From assembly GCA_017458335.1 (NCBI GenBank), contig JAFTFT010000029.1, positions 62,001-126,000 on the forward strand: a stretch of DNA of 64,000 nucleotides. The letters are read 5' to 3'. Made by a program: the position numbers and the translations under genes. Below, piece by piece: positions 35,333 to 43,353 of the stretch. Within the stretch, counting starts at the first letter, position 1, and every line of letters starts with the position of its first letter. The DNA is from Oscillospiraceae bacterium (GTDB lineage: Bacteria > Bacillota > Clostridia > Oscillospirales > Oscillospiraceae). Below the pieces are notes generated by a model. The model made no database searches, was not told the origin of the DNA, and worked only from the letters and a program-made list of their open reading frames with translations.

Positions 35333-37120
35333 ATGATGCTGAAAAGTCAGGAAGTACGCAAGCTTGCTCCGGAAATGGATCCGCTTCGGATGGGAATGGG
35401 CTGGAAGGTCGAAGATCTGGAAAAGCCCCAGATCATAGTAGAGAGCACCTTCGGCGACAGCCACCCGGGCTCTGCGCATCTGAACCGCTTTGTCGAGGAG
35501 GCCGTGCAGGGGGTCAATGAGCGCGGCGGCAAGGCCGCACGCTATTTTGCAACCGACATGTGCGACGGGATCGCCCAGGGACATGACGGGATCAACTATT
35601 CTCTGCCGCACCGGGACGCAATCGTCAATCTCGTAGAGGCCCAGGCCAACGCCACCGGATTTGACGGCGGCGTATTCATCGCCAGCTGTGACAAGTCCAT
35701 GCCCGCCATGCTGATGAGCATCGGACGGCTCAAGGAGATGAGCGCCATCGTCATTACCGGCGGCGTCATGGAGGCGCACATGCTGCCGAAGCAGTATGTT
35801 GCGCAGGATCCGGCCTGCGCGATCAACGAATTGCTGACCCTGGAACAGATCGGAAAGTACGACGCCTGGGAAAAAACCGGTGTAATCCCCACCGAACAGC
35901 TCGACTATTACAAACATAACGCCTGCCCCAGCTGCGGCGCCTGCTCCTTTATGGGAACCGCCTCCACCATGCAGATCATGGCCGAGGCCCTGGGCCTGAT
36001 GCTACCGGGCACCGCCCTGATGCCCGCGACAGCGCCGGAGCTGGCCGAGGCCGCCAGGCAGGCGGGCAGACAGCTGATGGAATTGGTGAGGCAGGGCATC
36101 AGAGCCGAAGACATCGTGACGATGAAGAGCTTTGAAAACGCCATCATGGTTCATGCTGCGATCTCCGGCTCGACCAATGCCACGATGCATCTGCCGGCCA
36201 TTGCCCATGAGTTCGGATTCACGATTGACGCCGACACCTTTGACCGGATGCACCGCGGGGCGCATTACCTGCTGAACATCCGACCCTCCGGAGACTGGCC
36301 CGCACAGTATTTCTACTATGCCGGAGGGGTCCCCAGGGTGATGGAGGAAATTAAGTCCATGCTCCATCTGGATGTCCTGACCGTTACCGGAAAAACCCTC
36401 GGAGAAAACCTGGAAGACCTGAAGAGAAACGGTTTCTATGAGCACTGCGATCAAATCCTCCGGGAGAAGACAAAAGCACTGGGCCTGACGGTTTCACGAA
36501 CCGACATCATCCATGACTTTGACCATGCCAAAGGCACCGACGGCAGCATCGCCATTCTGAGAGGCAATCTGGCGCCGGAGGGCTGTGTGATCAAGCATAC
36601 GGCCTGCCCAAAAAACATGTTCAAAGCAACGCTGACGGCGAAGCCTTATGACAGCGAAGAGGAGTGCATCGATGCCGTGCTCCACGGCAAGGTCCGGCCC
36701 GGCGACGCCATCTTTATCCGCTATGAGGGGCCGAGAGGCTCCGGCATGCCGGAGATGTTCTATACCGGGGAGGCCATCTGCGCCGATCCGAAGCTGGCAT
36801 CCAGCGTCGCGCTGATCACCGACGGCCGATTCTCCGGCGCGTCCCGCGGACCGGTCATCGGGCATGTGAGCCCCGAGGCGGCGGCAGGAGGACCCATTGC
36901 TTTCGTGGAAGAGGGCGATCTCATTGAGATCGACGTGGAAGCACGGCGCCTGGAGATTGTCGGAATCCGGGGTGAGCGGAAAACTGCGGAGGAAATCAAT
37001 GCCGCTCTGGCCGAACGCCGGAAGAGCTGGAAGGGATTTACGAGCCGATATCGGCACGGCCTGCTGAAGCTCTATGCCGAGCATGCCGTCAGCGCCATGA
37101 AGGGCGCCTATATGGAATAA
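35333..37120 (+). CDS. IlvD/EDD-family sugar-acid dehydratase
   Basis: Iron-sulfur dehydratase of 595 residues. The three cluster cysteines are visible in ATDMCDGIAQGHDG, ASCDKSMPAMLM and PSCGACSFMGTAST. The C-terminal domain has TDGRFSGASRGPVIGHVSPEA. The ESTFGDSHPGSAHL segment near residue 35 resembles the D-xylonate/aldonate dehydratase branch (YjhG/YagF-like) rather than valine-pathway IlvD. Expected chemistry is aldonate to 2-keto-3-deoxyaldonate. It sits among sugar-acid genes with no branched-chain genes nearby. The substrate is not assignable, and it is odd to find a second, unrelated dehydratase next to the ManD-like enzyme. Confidence 0.87.
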   Translation: MMLKSQEVRKLAPEMDPLRMGMGWKVEDLEKPQIIVESTFGDSHPGSAHLNRFVEEAVQGVNERGGKAARYFATDMCDGIAQGHDGINYSLPHRDAIVNLVEAQANATGFDGGVFIASCDKSMPAMLMSIGRLKEMSAIVITGGVMEAHMLPKQYVAQDPACAINELLTLEQIGKYDAWEKTGVIPTEQLDYYKHNACPSCGACSFMGTASTMQIMAEALGLMLPGTALMPATAPELAEAARQAGRQLMELVRQGIRAEDIVTMKSFENAIMVHAAISGSTNATMHLPAIAHEFGFTIDADTFDRMHRGAHYLLNIRPSGDWPAQYFYYAGGVPRVMEEIKSMLHLDVLTVTGKTLGENLEDLKRNGFYEHCDQILREKTKALGLTVSRTDIIHDFDHAKGTDGSIAILRGNLAPEGCVIKHTACPKNMFKATLTAKPYDSEEECIDAVLHGKVRPGDAIFIRYEGPRGSGMPEMFYTGEAICADPKLASSVALITDGRFSGASRGPVIGHVSPEAAAGGPIAFVEEGDLIEIDVEARRLEIVGIRGERKTAEEINAALAERRKSWKGFTSRYRHGLLKLYAEHAVSAMKGAYME

Positions 37121-37132
37121 CAGGAGGCAGAC

Positions 37133-37939
37133 ATGAGACCAAATCAGGAGGAAATGCAGACCTGGCGAGTGCAGTCGCCCGAAGAACCCGGCTTTCATGC
37201 CGTTATTACACCGGAAAAAGCAGCCTGCAAGGAGACGCAGATCTATCGCCTGAATCTTCCGGAAGGGAAAAGCTATGAACTGAAGACAGGGACGCTGGAA
37301 ATGCACCCGGTTCTGATTCAGGGAACAGCGCAGCTTTCCGGACATGAAACAATTTGCCGGACCATGAAACGCTTCGATGCCTTCTATCTGCCGGGAAATG
37401 ATGCAATCACCCTAACGGCGCTGGAACCCTGCATCTTCTACATTGCGGCGGCTGTCTATGAGGGTTATGGCAAGGCATTCTTCCGGGCATTTGAGAAAGA
37501 CGCACCGGTCGGAGACATCCATCAGATCCATGGAGAGGGAATCGGCCAGCGGGAAGTGTTTATGACACTTTCCGACAAGGACGAGGCTTCCCGTCTGATC
37601 TGCGGTCTGACCTGGGGCGGAGAAGGCGCCTGGACCAGCTGGCCGCCGCATCAGCATGAGAAGGATCTGGAAGAGGTTTACTGCTATTTCGACATGCCGC
37701 TGCCGCATTTTGGCTTTCATATCAGCTATCTGGAATCCGGGGGCGTGGACGATATTGTGACGCATACCGTTCATTCCGGTACCATGGTTCAGGCTCCGCG
37801 CGGGTATCATCCTACGGTCGCAAGCCCCGGCACCAGGAATGCTTATCTATGGGTTCTCGGCGCACTGCGGCATTCGAGCAGACGATATGATCTTGCAATT
37901 CTAGACCCCGCGCTGAAAGAGTTTAATTCTGCAAGGTAA
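37133..37939 (+). CDS. IolB-like 5-deoxyglucuronate isomerase family protein
   Basis: Bicupin of 268 residues. The metal-binding cupin motif appears as WTSWPPHQHEKDLEEVYCYF, the IolB/KduI signature, and the second half contains QAPRGYHPTVASPG. IolB converts 5-deoxy-D-glucuronate to 5-dehydro-2-deoxy-D-gluconate in inositol breakdown, and KduI acts on 5-keto-4-deoxyuronate. No other iol genes are present here, so it may isomerise a uronate or keto-uronate in this pathway (inference). It begins 12 bases after the dehydratase with an AGGAGG site. Confidence 0.85.
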   Translation: MRPNQEEMQTWRVQSPEEPGFHAVITPEKAACKETQIYRLNLPEGKSYELKTGTLEMHPVLIQGTAQLSGHETICRTMKRFDAFYLPGNDAITLTALEPCIFYIAAAVYEGYGKAFFRAFEKDAPVGDIHQIHGEGIGQREVFMTLSDKDEASRLICGLTWGGEGAWTSWPPHQHEKDLEEVYCYFDMPLPHFGFHISYLESGGVDDIVTHTVHSGTMVQAPRGYHPTVASPGTRNAYLWVLGALRHSSRRYDLAILDPALKEFNSAR

Positions 37940-37956
37940 GAGGAGAAGGAATAAAA

Positions 37957-38916
37957 ATGGCAAAAAAAGTGCTGATTGCCAAGCCTGCATTTAAAAAGTT
38001 CAGTCCGACCGGGTATCAGATGCTGCTGGATCAGGGCTATGATGTCATAACCACCGATCTGGATCGGGATTATTTTCTGGAAGAATTGCTGCCTCTGGTG
38101 GGAGATATCGACGGCTGCATCGCCAACTGTGAGCCCTGGGGAGAGGAGGCGATGAGCGCCGCGCCGAAGCTGAAGATTCTGGCCCGCTATGGTACGGGTA
38201 TGAACTCGGTGGATACCGAAGCGGCCAAGCGCCACGGAATCATGGTTACCAACTGCCCGGGCGTAAATGCCAATGCGGTGGCGGAGCATGTGATTGCACT
38301 GATGATGGGGGCAGTCAGAGACCTGGTGCATCTGAATGACATGACCAAACAGGGCCTCTGGAAAAACCTGACCTTCCATGAAGTTGCAGGCGCGACGGTT
38401 GGAATCTTGGGCTTCGGCGCCATCGGACGGCTGGTGGCAAAGAAACTGACCGGCTTCGACTGCCGGGTTCTGGCCTATGATGTCGCGCCGGATTACGAAG
38501 TCGGGGATCAGTATCATGTCAGTTTCACCAGCTTCGAAAAGGTAATGTCGCAGAGCGATATCATTTTCATCCTGGTCCCGCTGCTTCCGGATACGGAAAA
38601 CATGATCAACCGGGAAAGCCTGAAACTGGTGAAGCCAGGTGTGATCTTTGTCACGGACGCACGCGGCGAAGTTGTGGACGAAGAGGCCATGTACGACGCG
38701 CTGGTGGGCGGACAGGTTGGTTTCTTTGCTTCGGATGTGTTTGTCCATGAGCCGGCAACGCCGGAGAATACGCCGCTGCTGAAGCTCCCCAACGTGATTG
38801 CTACGTCGCATAACGGTGCCGAGACCTATGAGAACCTCGAAAAGTGCGGCATAATGACGGCACAGCAGATCATCGACGCACTGGAAGGGCGCGAGCCGGT
38901 CAATCGGCGAGTCTGA
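37957..38916 (+). CDS. D-2-hydroxyacid dehydrogenase
   Basis: NAD-dependent dehydrogenase of the phosphoglycerate/hydroxypyruvate family, 319 residues. The Rossmann motif is VGILGFGAIGRLVAKKL. Catalytic-region segments are ILARYGTGMNSVD, VTDARGEVVDEEAM (Arg), and SHNGAET (His). VFVHEPATPENTPLL carries the expected Glu. It lacks the regulatory ACT domain of SerA, so it is a short form. Likely role: reduce a 2-keto acid or oxidise a 2-hydroxy acid produced by this cluster. It is last in the operon; a 13-bp hairpin follows. Confidence 0.88.
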   Translation: MAKKVLIAKPAFKKFSPTGYQMLLDQGYDVITTDLDRDYFLEELLPLVGDIDGCIANCEPWGEEAMSAAPKLKILARYGTGMNSVDTEAAKRHGIMVTNCPGVNANAVAEHVIALMMGAVRDLVHLNDMTKQGLWKNLTFHEVAGATVGILGFGAIGRLVAKKLTGFDCRVLAYDVAPDYEVGDQYHVSFTSFEKVMSQSDIIFILVPLLPDTENMINRESLKLVKPGVIFVTDARGEVVDEEAMYDALVGGQVGFFASDVFVHEPATPENTPLLKLPNVIATSHNGAETYENLEKCGIMTAQQIIDALEGREPVNRRV

Positions 38917-38943
38917 ACAGGTGCAAAAAAATATTCAAAATAC

Positions 38944-38974
38944 ACAGTCCCACAGAACAGCTCTGTGGGACTGT
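38944..38974 (+). terminator. Hairpin at the end of sugar-acid cluster 1
   Basis: ACAGTCCCACAGA (38944-38956) and TCTGTGGGACTGT (38962-38974) form a perfect 13-bp stem with a 5-base loop. No T run follows, so it is either a factor-assisted terminator or an mRNA-stabilising structure. Confidence 0.7.
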
Positions 38975-39034
38975 CTGCATCTGGGAAAAATATCGTTGTG
39001 ATTCCGGAGCGGCGGTCGGTTTTGAAATTTCCGG

Positions 39035-39063
39035 TTGAAAAAACTTTGGAAACAGACTATGAT
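39035..39063 (+). promoter_or_regulatory. EamA transporter promoter
   Basis: TTGAAA (39035-39040), 17-base spacer, TATGAT (39058-39063), 51 bases before the ATG. Confidence 0.72.
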
Positions 39064-39113
39064 GTGCTGCGATACACTCTTCCATTCACGTTGAACAAAT
39101 CTGGAGCGACAGA

Positions 39114-40070
39114 ATGAAAAAAAGCAGTTTTCTTGATACGGGTCTCGGCGTTTTCCTTGCCGCGATCCTTGCCAATCTCCTGTGGGGAAGCGCATCGCCA
39201 TGCATCAAGCTGGGCTACCAGCTGTTTCAGATTTCCTCGGACGCGGTCATGAGCCAGATTTTCTTCGCCGGGATTCGTTTTACCCTGGCGGGGATTCTGA
39301 CCGTGGTTCTGGGGAGCCTGGTGGAACACAGGGCCCTGCTGCCCCGGAAGGGCAGCGCGGGGATGCTCCTGGCTCTGGCCTTTGCACAGACCGTTGTGCA
39401 GTACACCTTCTTCTATATGGGCCTCTCCAAAGCGCCGGGCTATAAGGGCTCGGTGATCAGCCCCAGCAGCGTCTTCTTTGCCGTGCTTCTGGCCTCGCTG
39501 GTGCTCCACCAGGAGAAGCTCACGGTACGGAAGATGCTCGGCTGTGTGGTCGGGTTTGCCGGGGTGATTCTCGTCAGCCTTCAGAGCAGCGGAGACGCAG
39601 GCGGCTTTCGCTGGGACGGAGAGGGCTTTCTGCTCCTGGCGGCCTTTTCCTATGCCTGCTCCACGGTGTTGATCAAGCGTTTTTCACAGCGGGAGAATCC
39701 CGTCACGCTCAGCGGCTGGCAGTTTATCATCGGCGGGAGCGTGATGGCGGCGGTCAGCTTTCTGGCGGGAGGACGGCTGCGCCCGGTTTCCCCGCAGGCC
39801 TGGCTTCTGATGCTGTATCTCGGCCTGCTCTCCGCCGTGGCCTACACGCTGTGGTCCCTGCTGCTGCAGCGGCACCCGGTCTCCCATATCACGGTCTACA
39901 GTTTTGCAAACCCCGTCTTCGGGGTGATCCTCTCGGCGCTCCTTCTGGGCGAGGGAAAGAATCTGGACGTTCCGCGATGCCTGTTGTCCCTGGTCCTGGT
40001 GAGTCTCGGGGTCTGGATCGTGAACGGAGGACAGAAAGAGAACGGAGAGAAAAAGCCGAAGGCCGCATGA
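39114..40070 (+). CDS. EamA/DMT-superfamily transporter
   Basis: Ten-helix drug/metabolite-type transporter, 318 residues, made of two EamA repeats. The first (LAAILANLLWGSASPCIKLG at about residues 13-32) and the second (FLLLAAFSYACSTVLIKRF at about 176-195) show the repeated pattern. The last helix is followed by a charged cytoplasmic tail rich in Lys and Glu. The substrate is unknown; relatives export amino acids or metabolites. It has its own promoter and a strong terminator, so it is monocistronic. Confidence 0.88.
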   Translation: MKKSSFLDTGLGVFLAAILANLLWGSASPCIKLGYQLFQISSDAVMSQIFFAGIRFTLAGILTVVLGSLVEHRALLPRKGSAGMLLALAFAQTVVQYTFFYMGLSKAPGYKGSVISPSSVFFAVLLASLVLHQEKLTVRKMLGCVVGFAGVILVSLQSSGDAGGFRWDGEGFLLLAAFSYACSTVLIKRFSQRENPVTLSGWQFIIGGSVMAAVSFLAGGRLRPVSPQAWLLMLYLGLLSAVAYTLWSLLLQRHPVSHITVYSFANPVFGVILSALLLGEGKNLDVPRCLLSLVLVSLGVWIVNGGQKENGEKKPKAA

Positions 40071-40089
40071 AAGACAGGGGAAAAAGCGA

Positions 40090-40118
40090 AAATCCCGGAT
40101 TATTTCCGGGATTTTTTT
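40090..40118 (+). terminator. EamA gene terminator
   Basis: AAATCCCGG (40090-40098) and CCGGGATTT (40106-40114), with the T run extending to 40118. Confidence 0.93.
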
Positions 40119-40136
40119 GTACAGCTCCCAAACACA

Positions 40137-40166
40137 AACAATTCTTTAACATTTCCGTGGTATAGT
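40137..40166 (+). promoter_or_regulatory. Two-component operon promoter with 11-bp direct repeats
   Basis: AACAATTCTTT (40137-40147) and AACATTTCCGT (40148-40158) are consecutive 11-bp units, followed after GG by TATAGT (40161-40166). A -35 box is not recognisable, which fits an activated promoter. The same spacing occurs twice upstream of the gene at 43534. OmpR-family regulators typically bind 11-bp-spaced direct repeats, so autoregulation is likely. Confidence 0.6.
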
Positions 40167-40224
40167 ATTCTGCGGCAATAAAAACGGGAATATGATACAG
40201 GGACATTCATGGAGGGACTTGGAG

Positions 40225-40899
40225 ATGTTTAAGCTTTTGGTAGTAGAAGATGACCGGGAGCTCAACCGGGCGGTCTGCTCGTTTCTGAACCGGAACGGGT
40301 ATGAGGCGCTGGGCTGCCTCAGTGCCAACGAGGCCTATGACGCTCTTTACGGCGGCAGTGTGTTTGATCTGATCATTTCGGACATTATGATGCCGGAGAT
40401 CGACGGCTTTGAGTTTGCCCGTACGATCCGCGGCACGGACAAAAACATCCCGATTCTGTTCATGACGGCAAGGGACGACTTCGCCGCCAAGCAGCGGGGC
40501 TTCCGTATGGGCGTCGACGACTATCTGGTCAAACCCATTGATCTGGAGGAACTGCTGCTGCATGTAGAAGCGCTGCTCAGAAGGGTGGGAATCTCCACCA
40601 GCCACAAGCTGGAGGTTGGGTCCCTGGTGCTGGACGCCGATGAGAGAAGCGCGGTCCTGAACGGGGAGGAGATCCCGCTGACCGTGCGGGAGTTCAACCT
40701 CCTGTATAAGCTCCTGAGCTATCCGAAAAAGGCTTTCACCCGCAGCCAGCTGATGGACGAGTTCTGGGACGGAGACACCGGTTCCGGCCCCCGCACAGTA
40801 GACGTTTACATGACGAAACTGCGGCAGAAGTTTGCCGGCTGCGACGACTTTGAGATTGTTACCGTACACGGTCTCGGCTATAAGGCGGTGCTCAAATGA
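40225..40899 (+). CDS. OmpR-family response regulator
   Basis: Two-domain response regulator of 224 residues. The receiver domain has the acidic pocket VVEDD, phospho-acceptor Asp in LIISDIMMPEIDG, the Thr in LFMTARD and the Lys in VDDYLVKP. The C-terminal winged-helix domain begins with LEVGSLVLDADERS and ends with FEIVTVHGLGYKAVL. I choose the ATG at 40225 (MFKLLVVEDD), with GGAGG 9 bases upstream. The stop overlaps the kinase start by four bases. Confidence 0.94.
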   Translation: MFKLLVVEDDRELNRAVCSFLNRNGYEALGCLSANEAYDALYGGSVFDLIISDIMMPEIDGFEFARTIRGTDKNIPILFMTARDDFAAKQRGFRMGVDDYLVKPIDLEELLLHVEALLRRVGISTSHKLEVGSLVLDADERSAVLNGEEIPLTVREFNLLYKLLSYPKKAFTRSQLMDEFWDGDTGSGPRTVDVYMTKLRQKFAGCDDFEIVTVHGLGYKAVLK

Positions 40900-41963
40900 A
40901 GGCGGAGAAGAACCGAAAGAGACTTGCCTTTCTGCAGCTGTTCTGTATTTTCTTTCTGCTGATCGCCTTCGTCCTGACCAGCTCCATGGCTTTGTTCATG
41001 ACCTATCTGGGGGACTCCGCCGCCATCAGCATCAACAACGCAAATGTCCGGATCGCGGCGCTCGTGACGTTTGGAAATACCTTCTTCCTGAGCCTGATCT
41101 GTGCGGCGGTGGATAGCCTGCGGCGAAAAGCCACGGTGGAACGGCCGGTGAAGCGGATCATCGCGGGAGCGGAAAAGGTCATGGACGGGGACCTCTCGGT
41201 GAGGATCGAACCGGTGCGGGGGGCGGAAGAGGGATTCAACGCCATCATCGACTACTTCAACCGCATGGTGCAGGAGCTGAGCGGGATGGAGACCCTGCGG
41301 ACAGACTTCATTGCGAATGTGTCCCATGAGCTGAAGACCCCGCTGGCGGTGATCCAGAACTACGGCGCCCTGCTCCAGCAGCCGGATCTTCCGGAGGAAG
41401 AGCGAAAGGACTACGCCCGGACGGTGACCAGTGCGGCCCGGCGCCTGGCAAATCTCATCACCAACATCCTCAAGCTCAACAAGCTGGAAAACCAGCAGAT
41501 CTATCCGGTAAAAAAACGCTTTGACCTGGGCGAACAGCTGTGCGAATGCCTGCTGACGTTTGAAGACGCCTGGGAGGCCAAGAATCTCGAAATTGAAACC
41601 GAGATGGAAGACGGCGTTACCGTGGAGAGCGACCCGGAACTGCTGAGCCTGGTATGGAACAATCTCTTCTCCAACGCCGTCAAGTTCACCGAGGACAGCG
41701 GAACGGTGGGACTGAAGCTCTACACGGAGAAGGAGCACGCGGTGGTGGAGGTTTCCGACACTGGCTGCGGCATCAGCCCCGAGGTCGGCGCGCACATCTT
41801 TGAAAAGTTCTATCAGGGCGACACCTCTCACGCCACGCAGGGCAACGGACTGGGCCTGGCGCTGGTCAAACGCGTGGTGGACATCGTGGGCGGCGAGATC
41901 GCCGTAAACAGCATTCCCGGCCAGGGCAGCATCTTTACGGTGAAAATCCGGAAAGCCGGATGA
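40896..41963 (+). CDS. Sensor histidine kinase
   Basis: Membrane kinase of 355 residues. There are two membrane helices (about residues 10-36 and 52-72) with only a short external loop of about 15 residues, so it probably senses the membrane or a partner protein rather than a soluble ligand. A HAMP segment (about 75-130) is followed by the HisKA box NVSHELKTPLAVIQNYG. The ATPase domain has LFSNAVKFTED (N box), VSDTGCGISPE (G1) and QGNGLGLALVKRV (G2). It is coupled to the response regulator and followed by a small membrane protein gene. Confidence 0.93.
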   Translation: MKAEKNRKRLAFLQLFCIFFLLIAFVLTSSMALFMTYLGDSAAISINNANVRIAALVTFGNTFFLSLICAAVDSLRRKATVERPVKRIIAGAEKVMDGDLSVRIEPVRGAEEGFNAIIDYFNRMVQELSGMETLRTDFIANVSHELKTPLAVIQNYGALLQQPDLPEEERKDYARTVTSAARRLANLITNILKLNKLENQQIYPVKKRFDLGEQLCECLLTFEDAWEAKNLEIETEMEDGVTVESDPELLSLVWNNLFSNAVKFTEDSGTVGLKLYTEKEHAVVEVSDTGCGISPEVGAHIFEKFYQGDTSHATQGNGLGLALVKRVVDIVGGEIAVNSIPGQGSIFTVKIRKAG

Positions 41964-41991
41964 ATCACGGACCGTTTTGGAGGAGAAAACC

Positions 41992-42360
41992 ATGAGTGAG
42001 AATTTTCATTACAGTTATTCCGCGGAGAAGCAGAACGAGATCGAAGCGATCCGCAAAAAATATCTTCCCCGGGAGGAGCAGGAGGACAAGCTGGAGCAGC
42101 TGCGCAGACTGGATGCCGGAGTGACGACCCCCGGCACGATCGCCGCCATGGCGCTGGGGATTGTGAGCGCGCTTGTCTTCGGCGTCGGGATGTGCTGTTT
42201 TCTGGTCTGGAACCGGTTTGCCCTGGGGGCGCTGCTGTGCGTGGCCGGAGTGGTCGGCATGCTGGCGGCCCCGTGGCTGTACCGCAGGCTGGTGGAGAAG
42301 CGAAAGCAGCAGATCGCGCCGGAGATTCTCCGGCTGAGCGATGAGCTGAGCCGAAAATAG
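41992..42360 (+). CDS. Small two-helix membrane protein of the two-component operon
   Basis: Protein of 122 residues that I do not recognise as a named family. An acidic/basic helical N-terminus (about residues 8-40, Glu/Lys rich, ending in LEQLRRLDAG) precedes two membrane helices (about 48-70 and 74-92). A cytoplasmic basic tail contains RRLVEKRKQQIAPEILRL. The ATG at 41992 has GGAGGA 7 bases upstream; a TTG at 41977 is less likely. It is 28 bases after the kinase and before a bidirectional terminator. It may be an accessory or sensor partner for the short-loop kinase (inference). Confidence 0.8.
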   Translation: MSENFHYSYSAEKQNEIEAIRKKYLPREEQEDKLEQLRRLDAGVTTPGTIAAMALGIVSALVFGVGMCCFLVWNRFALGALLCVAGVVGMLAAPWLYRRLVEKRKQQIAPEILRLSDELSRK

Positions 42361-42396
42361 AAAGGCCTTGCGATAAATGAGAACGGTAAACAAACA

Positions 42397-42416
42397 CGCC
42401 CCTTCGAAAAGGGGCG
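42397..42416. terminator. Bidirectional terminator
   Basis: CGCCCCTT (42397-42404), loop CGAA, AAGGGGCG (42409-42416). T-rich sequence lies on both sides (CATTTGCTTT rightward; TGTTTGTTT leftward), so it serves the two-component operon and the convergent 41-residue membrane protein gene. Confidence 0.85.
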
Positions 42417-42446
42417 CATTTGCTTTATCAGGTTTTTCGTACTCCG

Positions 42447-42572
42447 TTACCGAACGATAAAAATCGTAATAAGCAGGGCCAGAAACATTCCGATCCCGGT
42501 CTCGATTACGATCTTCTTCAACACCCTGTCTTCTTCCTCGACACGTTTCCTGACCTGTTGATAATCCATCAT
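42447..42572 (-). CDS. Very small single-pass membrane protein (41 residues)
   Basis: A short gene easily missed by length cut-offs. On the minus strand, ATG at 42572 opens a 41-residue protein: a charged N-terminus (MMDYQQVRKRVEEEDRVLKK) followed by one hydrophobic helix ending ALLITIFIVR, then TAA. GGGAGG lies 9 bases before the ATG. A consensus promoter (TTGACA, 17 bases, TATAGT) lies 36 bases further upstream, and a bidirectional terminator lies 30 bases downstream. Promoter, ribosome site, coding potential and terminator all agree. No function is recognised; it may act on a membrane partner. Confidence 0.8.
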   Translation of the reverse strand: MMDYQQVRKRVEEEDRVLKKIVIETGIGMFLALLITIFIVR

Positions 42573-42607
42573 GTTTCGTCGCCTCCCGATGTATTTTTGC
42601 CGCTTCT

Positions 42608-42636
42608 ACTATACTTTGCAATTAAGAAGCTGTCAA
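42608..42636 (-). promoter_or_regulatory. Promoter of the 41-residue membrane protein
   Basis: On the minus strand, TTGACA (42636-42631), 17-base spacer and TATAGT (42613-42608): a perfect -35 box with optimal spacing. Confidence 0.85.
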
Positions 42637-42702
42637 TCACCGAATGAATCCAGATCAAAAAAGGTGAAGCGGATCGGATAAACCGGAGAAGAGAGAAGCG
42701 CG

Positions 42703-42730
42703 AAAAAAGGCGCCCCGAAAAATCGGGGCG
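42703..42730 (-). terminator. hsp20 terminator
   Basis: CGCCCCGA (42711-42718), loop AAAA, TCGGGGCG (42723-42730). On the minus strand it is followed by CCTTTTTT. Confidence 0.9.
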
Positions 42731-42755
42731 TCAGTATTCTGCATATGTCTGAATA

Positions 42756-43202
42756 TTATCCTTCGATCATGATCGTTTTCTTTTCGGGCATCTTGATGGT
42801 CTCTTCCTTTGGAAACTCCAATGTCAGGACGCCGTCTTCGAATTTGGCCTTAACATTCTCTTCCGTCACATGATCACCGACATAGAAGCTTCTGGTCATG
42901 GATCCGGAATAACGCTCCTGATGGACGATCTTGCCCTGCTTGTTCTTATCATCTTCCTCCACGCCTTTGGTGGCGGTGATGGTCAGGTAGCCATTCTGCA
43001 GCTGCAGATCGATCTGATCCTTCTTGAATCCCGGCAGATCAACCGCCAGTTCATAGTGATCATCGTGATCCTTCAGGTCGGTCTTCATCACCCGGGCCGC
43101 GTGTTTGCCGTACAGCTTATGATCCACATCGGACTCAAAGCCTCTGAACGGAAAATCGAACCAGTCATCAAACAAACTCTCTCCAAAAATACTCGGTAAC
43201 AT
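42756..43202 (-). CDS. hsp20: Hsp20/alpha-crystallin small heat-shock protein
   Basis: Chaperone of 148 residues that holds unfolding proteins. The N-terminal arm begins MLPSIFGESLFDDWFDFPF. The alpha-crystallin domain (about residues 38-138) contains ELAVDLPGFKKDQIDLQLQN and, near its end, VKAKFEDGVLTLEFPKEE, including the G-V-L motif. The tail includes KKTIMIEG with the I-x-I partner motif. AAAGGAGG precedes the ATG. The promoter overlaps a CIRCE element, so HrcA repression and heat or misfolding induction are expected. Confidence 0.94.
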   Translation of the reverse strand: MLPSIFGESLFDDWFDFPFRGFESDVDHKLYGKHAARVMKTDLKDHDDHYELAVDLPGFKKDQIDLQLQNGYLTITATKGVEEDDKNKQGKIVHQERYSGSMTRSFYVGDHVTEENVKAKFEDGVLTLEFPKEETIKMPEKKTIMIEG

Positions 43203-43303
43203 AAGTCATGCCTCCTTTTATTACACAATCATCATTTTGTTGTTACCAGAGCAAGGGGGAAGGAGGTCATTCATTCGATCTCTATTTCCTCTGTTCGATT
43301 GTT

Positions 43304-43331
43304 ATTATAGCACAATTTTTAGCACTGTCAA
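43304..43331 (-). promoter_or_regulatory. hsp20 promoter
   Basis: On the minus strand, TTGACA (43331-43326), 16-base spacer and TATAAT (43309-43304). Both hexamers are perfect, and the -35 lies inside the CIRCE element. Confidence 0.88.
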
Positions 43332-43345
43332 GGAGAGAGTGCTAA
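43319..43345. promoter_or_regulatory. CIRCE element (HrcA operator)
   Basis: TTAGCACTG (43319-43327), nine bases, GAGTGCTAA (43337-43345). It matches the CIRCE consensus TTAGCACTC-N9-GAGTGCTAA at 17 of 18 arm positions. It covers the hsp20 -35 box, the position expected for HrcA repression. Confidence 0.93.
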
Positions 43346-43353
43346 TATTTATG

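Noticed and set aside
42420-42647. 75-residue plus-strand frame downstream of the two-component operon
   Set aside because: It starts within the terminator region without a ribosome site and overlaps the better-supported 41-residue gene and its promoter on the minus strand.
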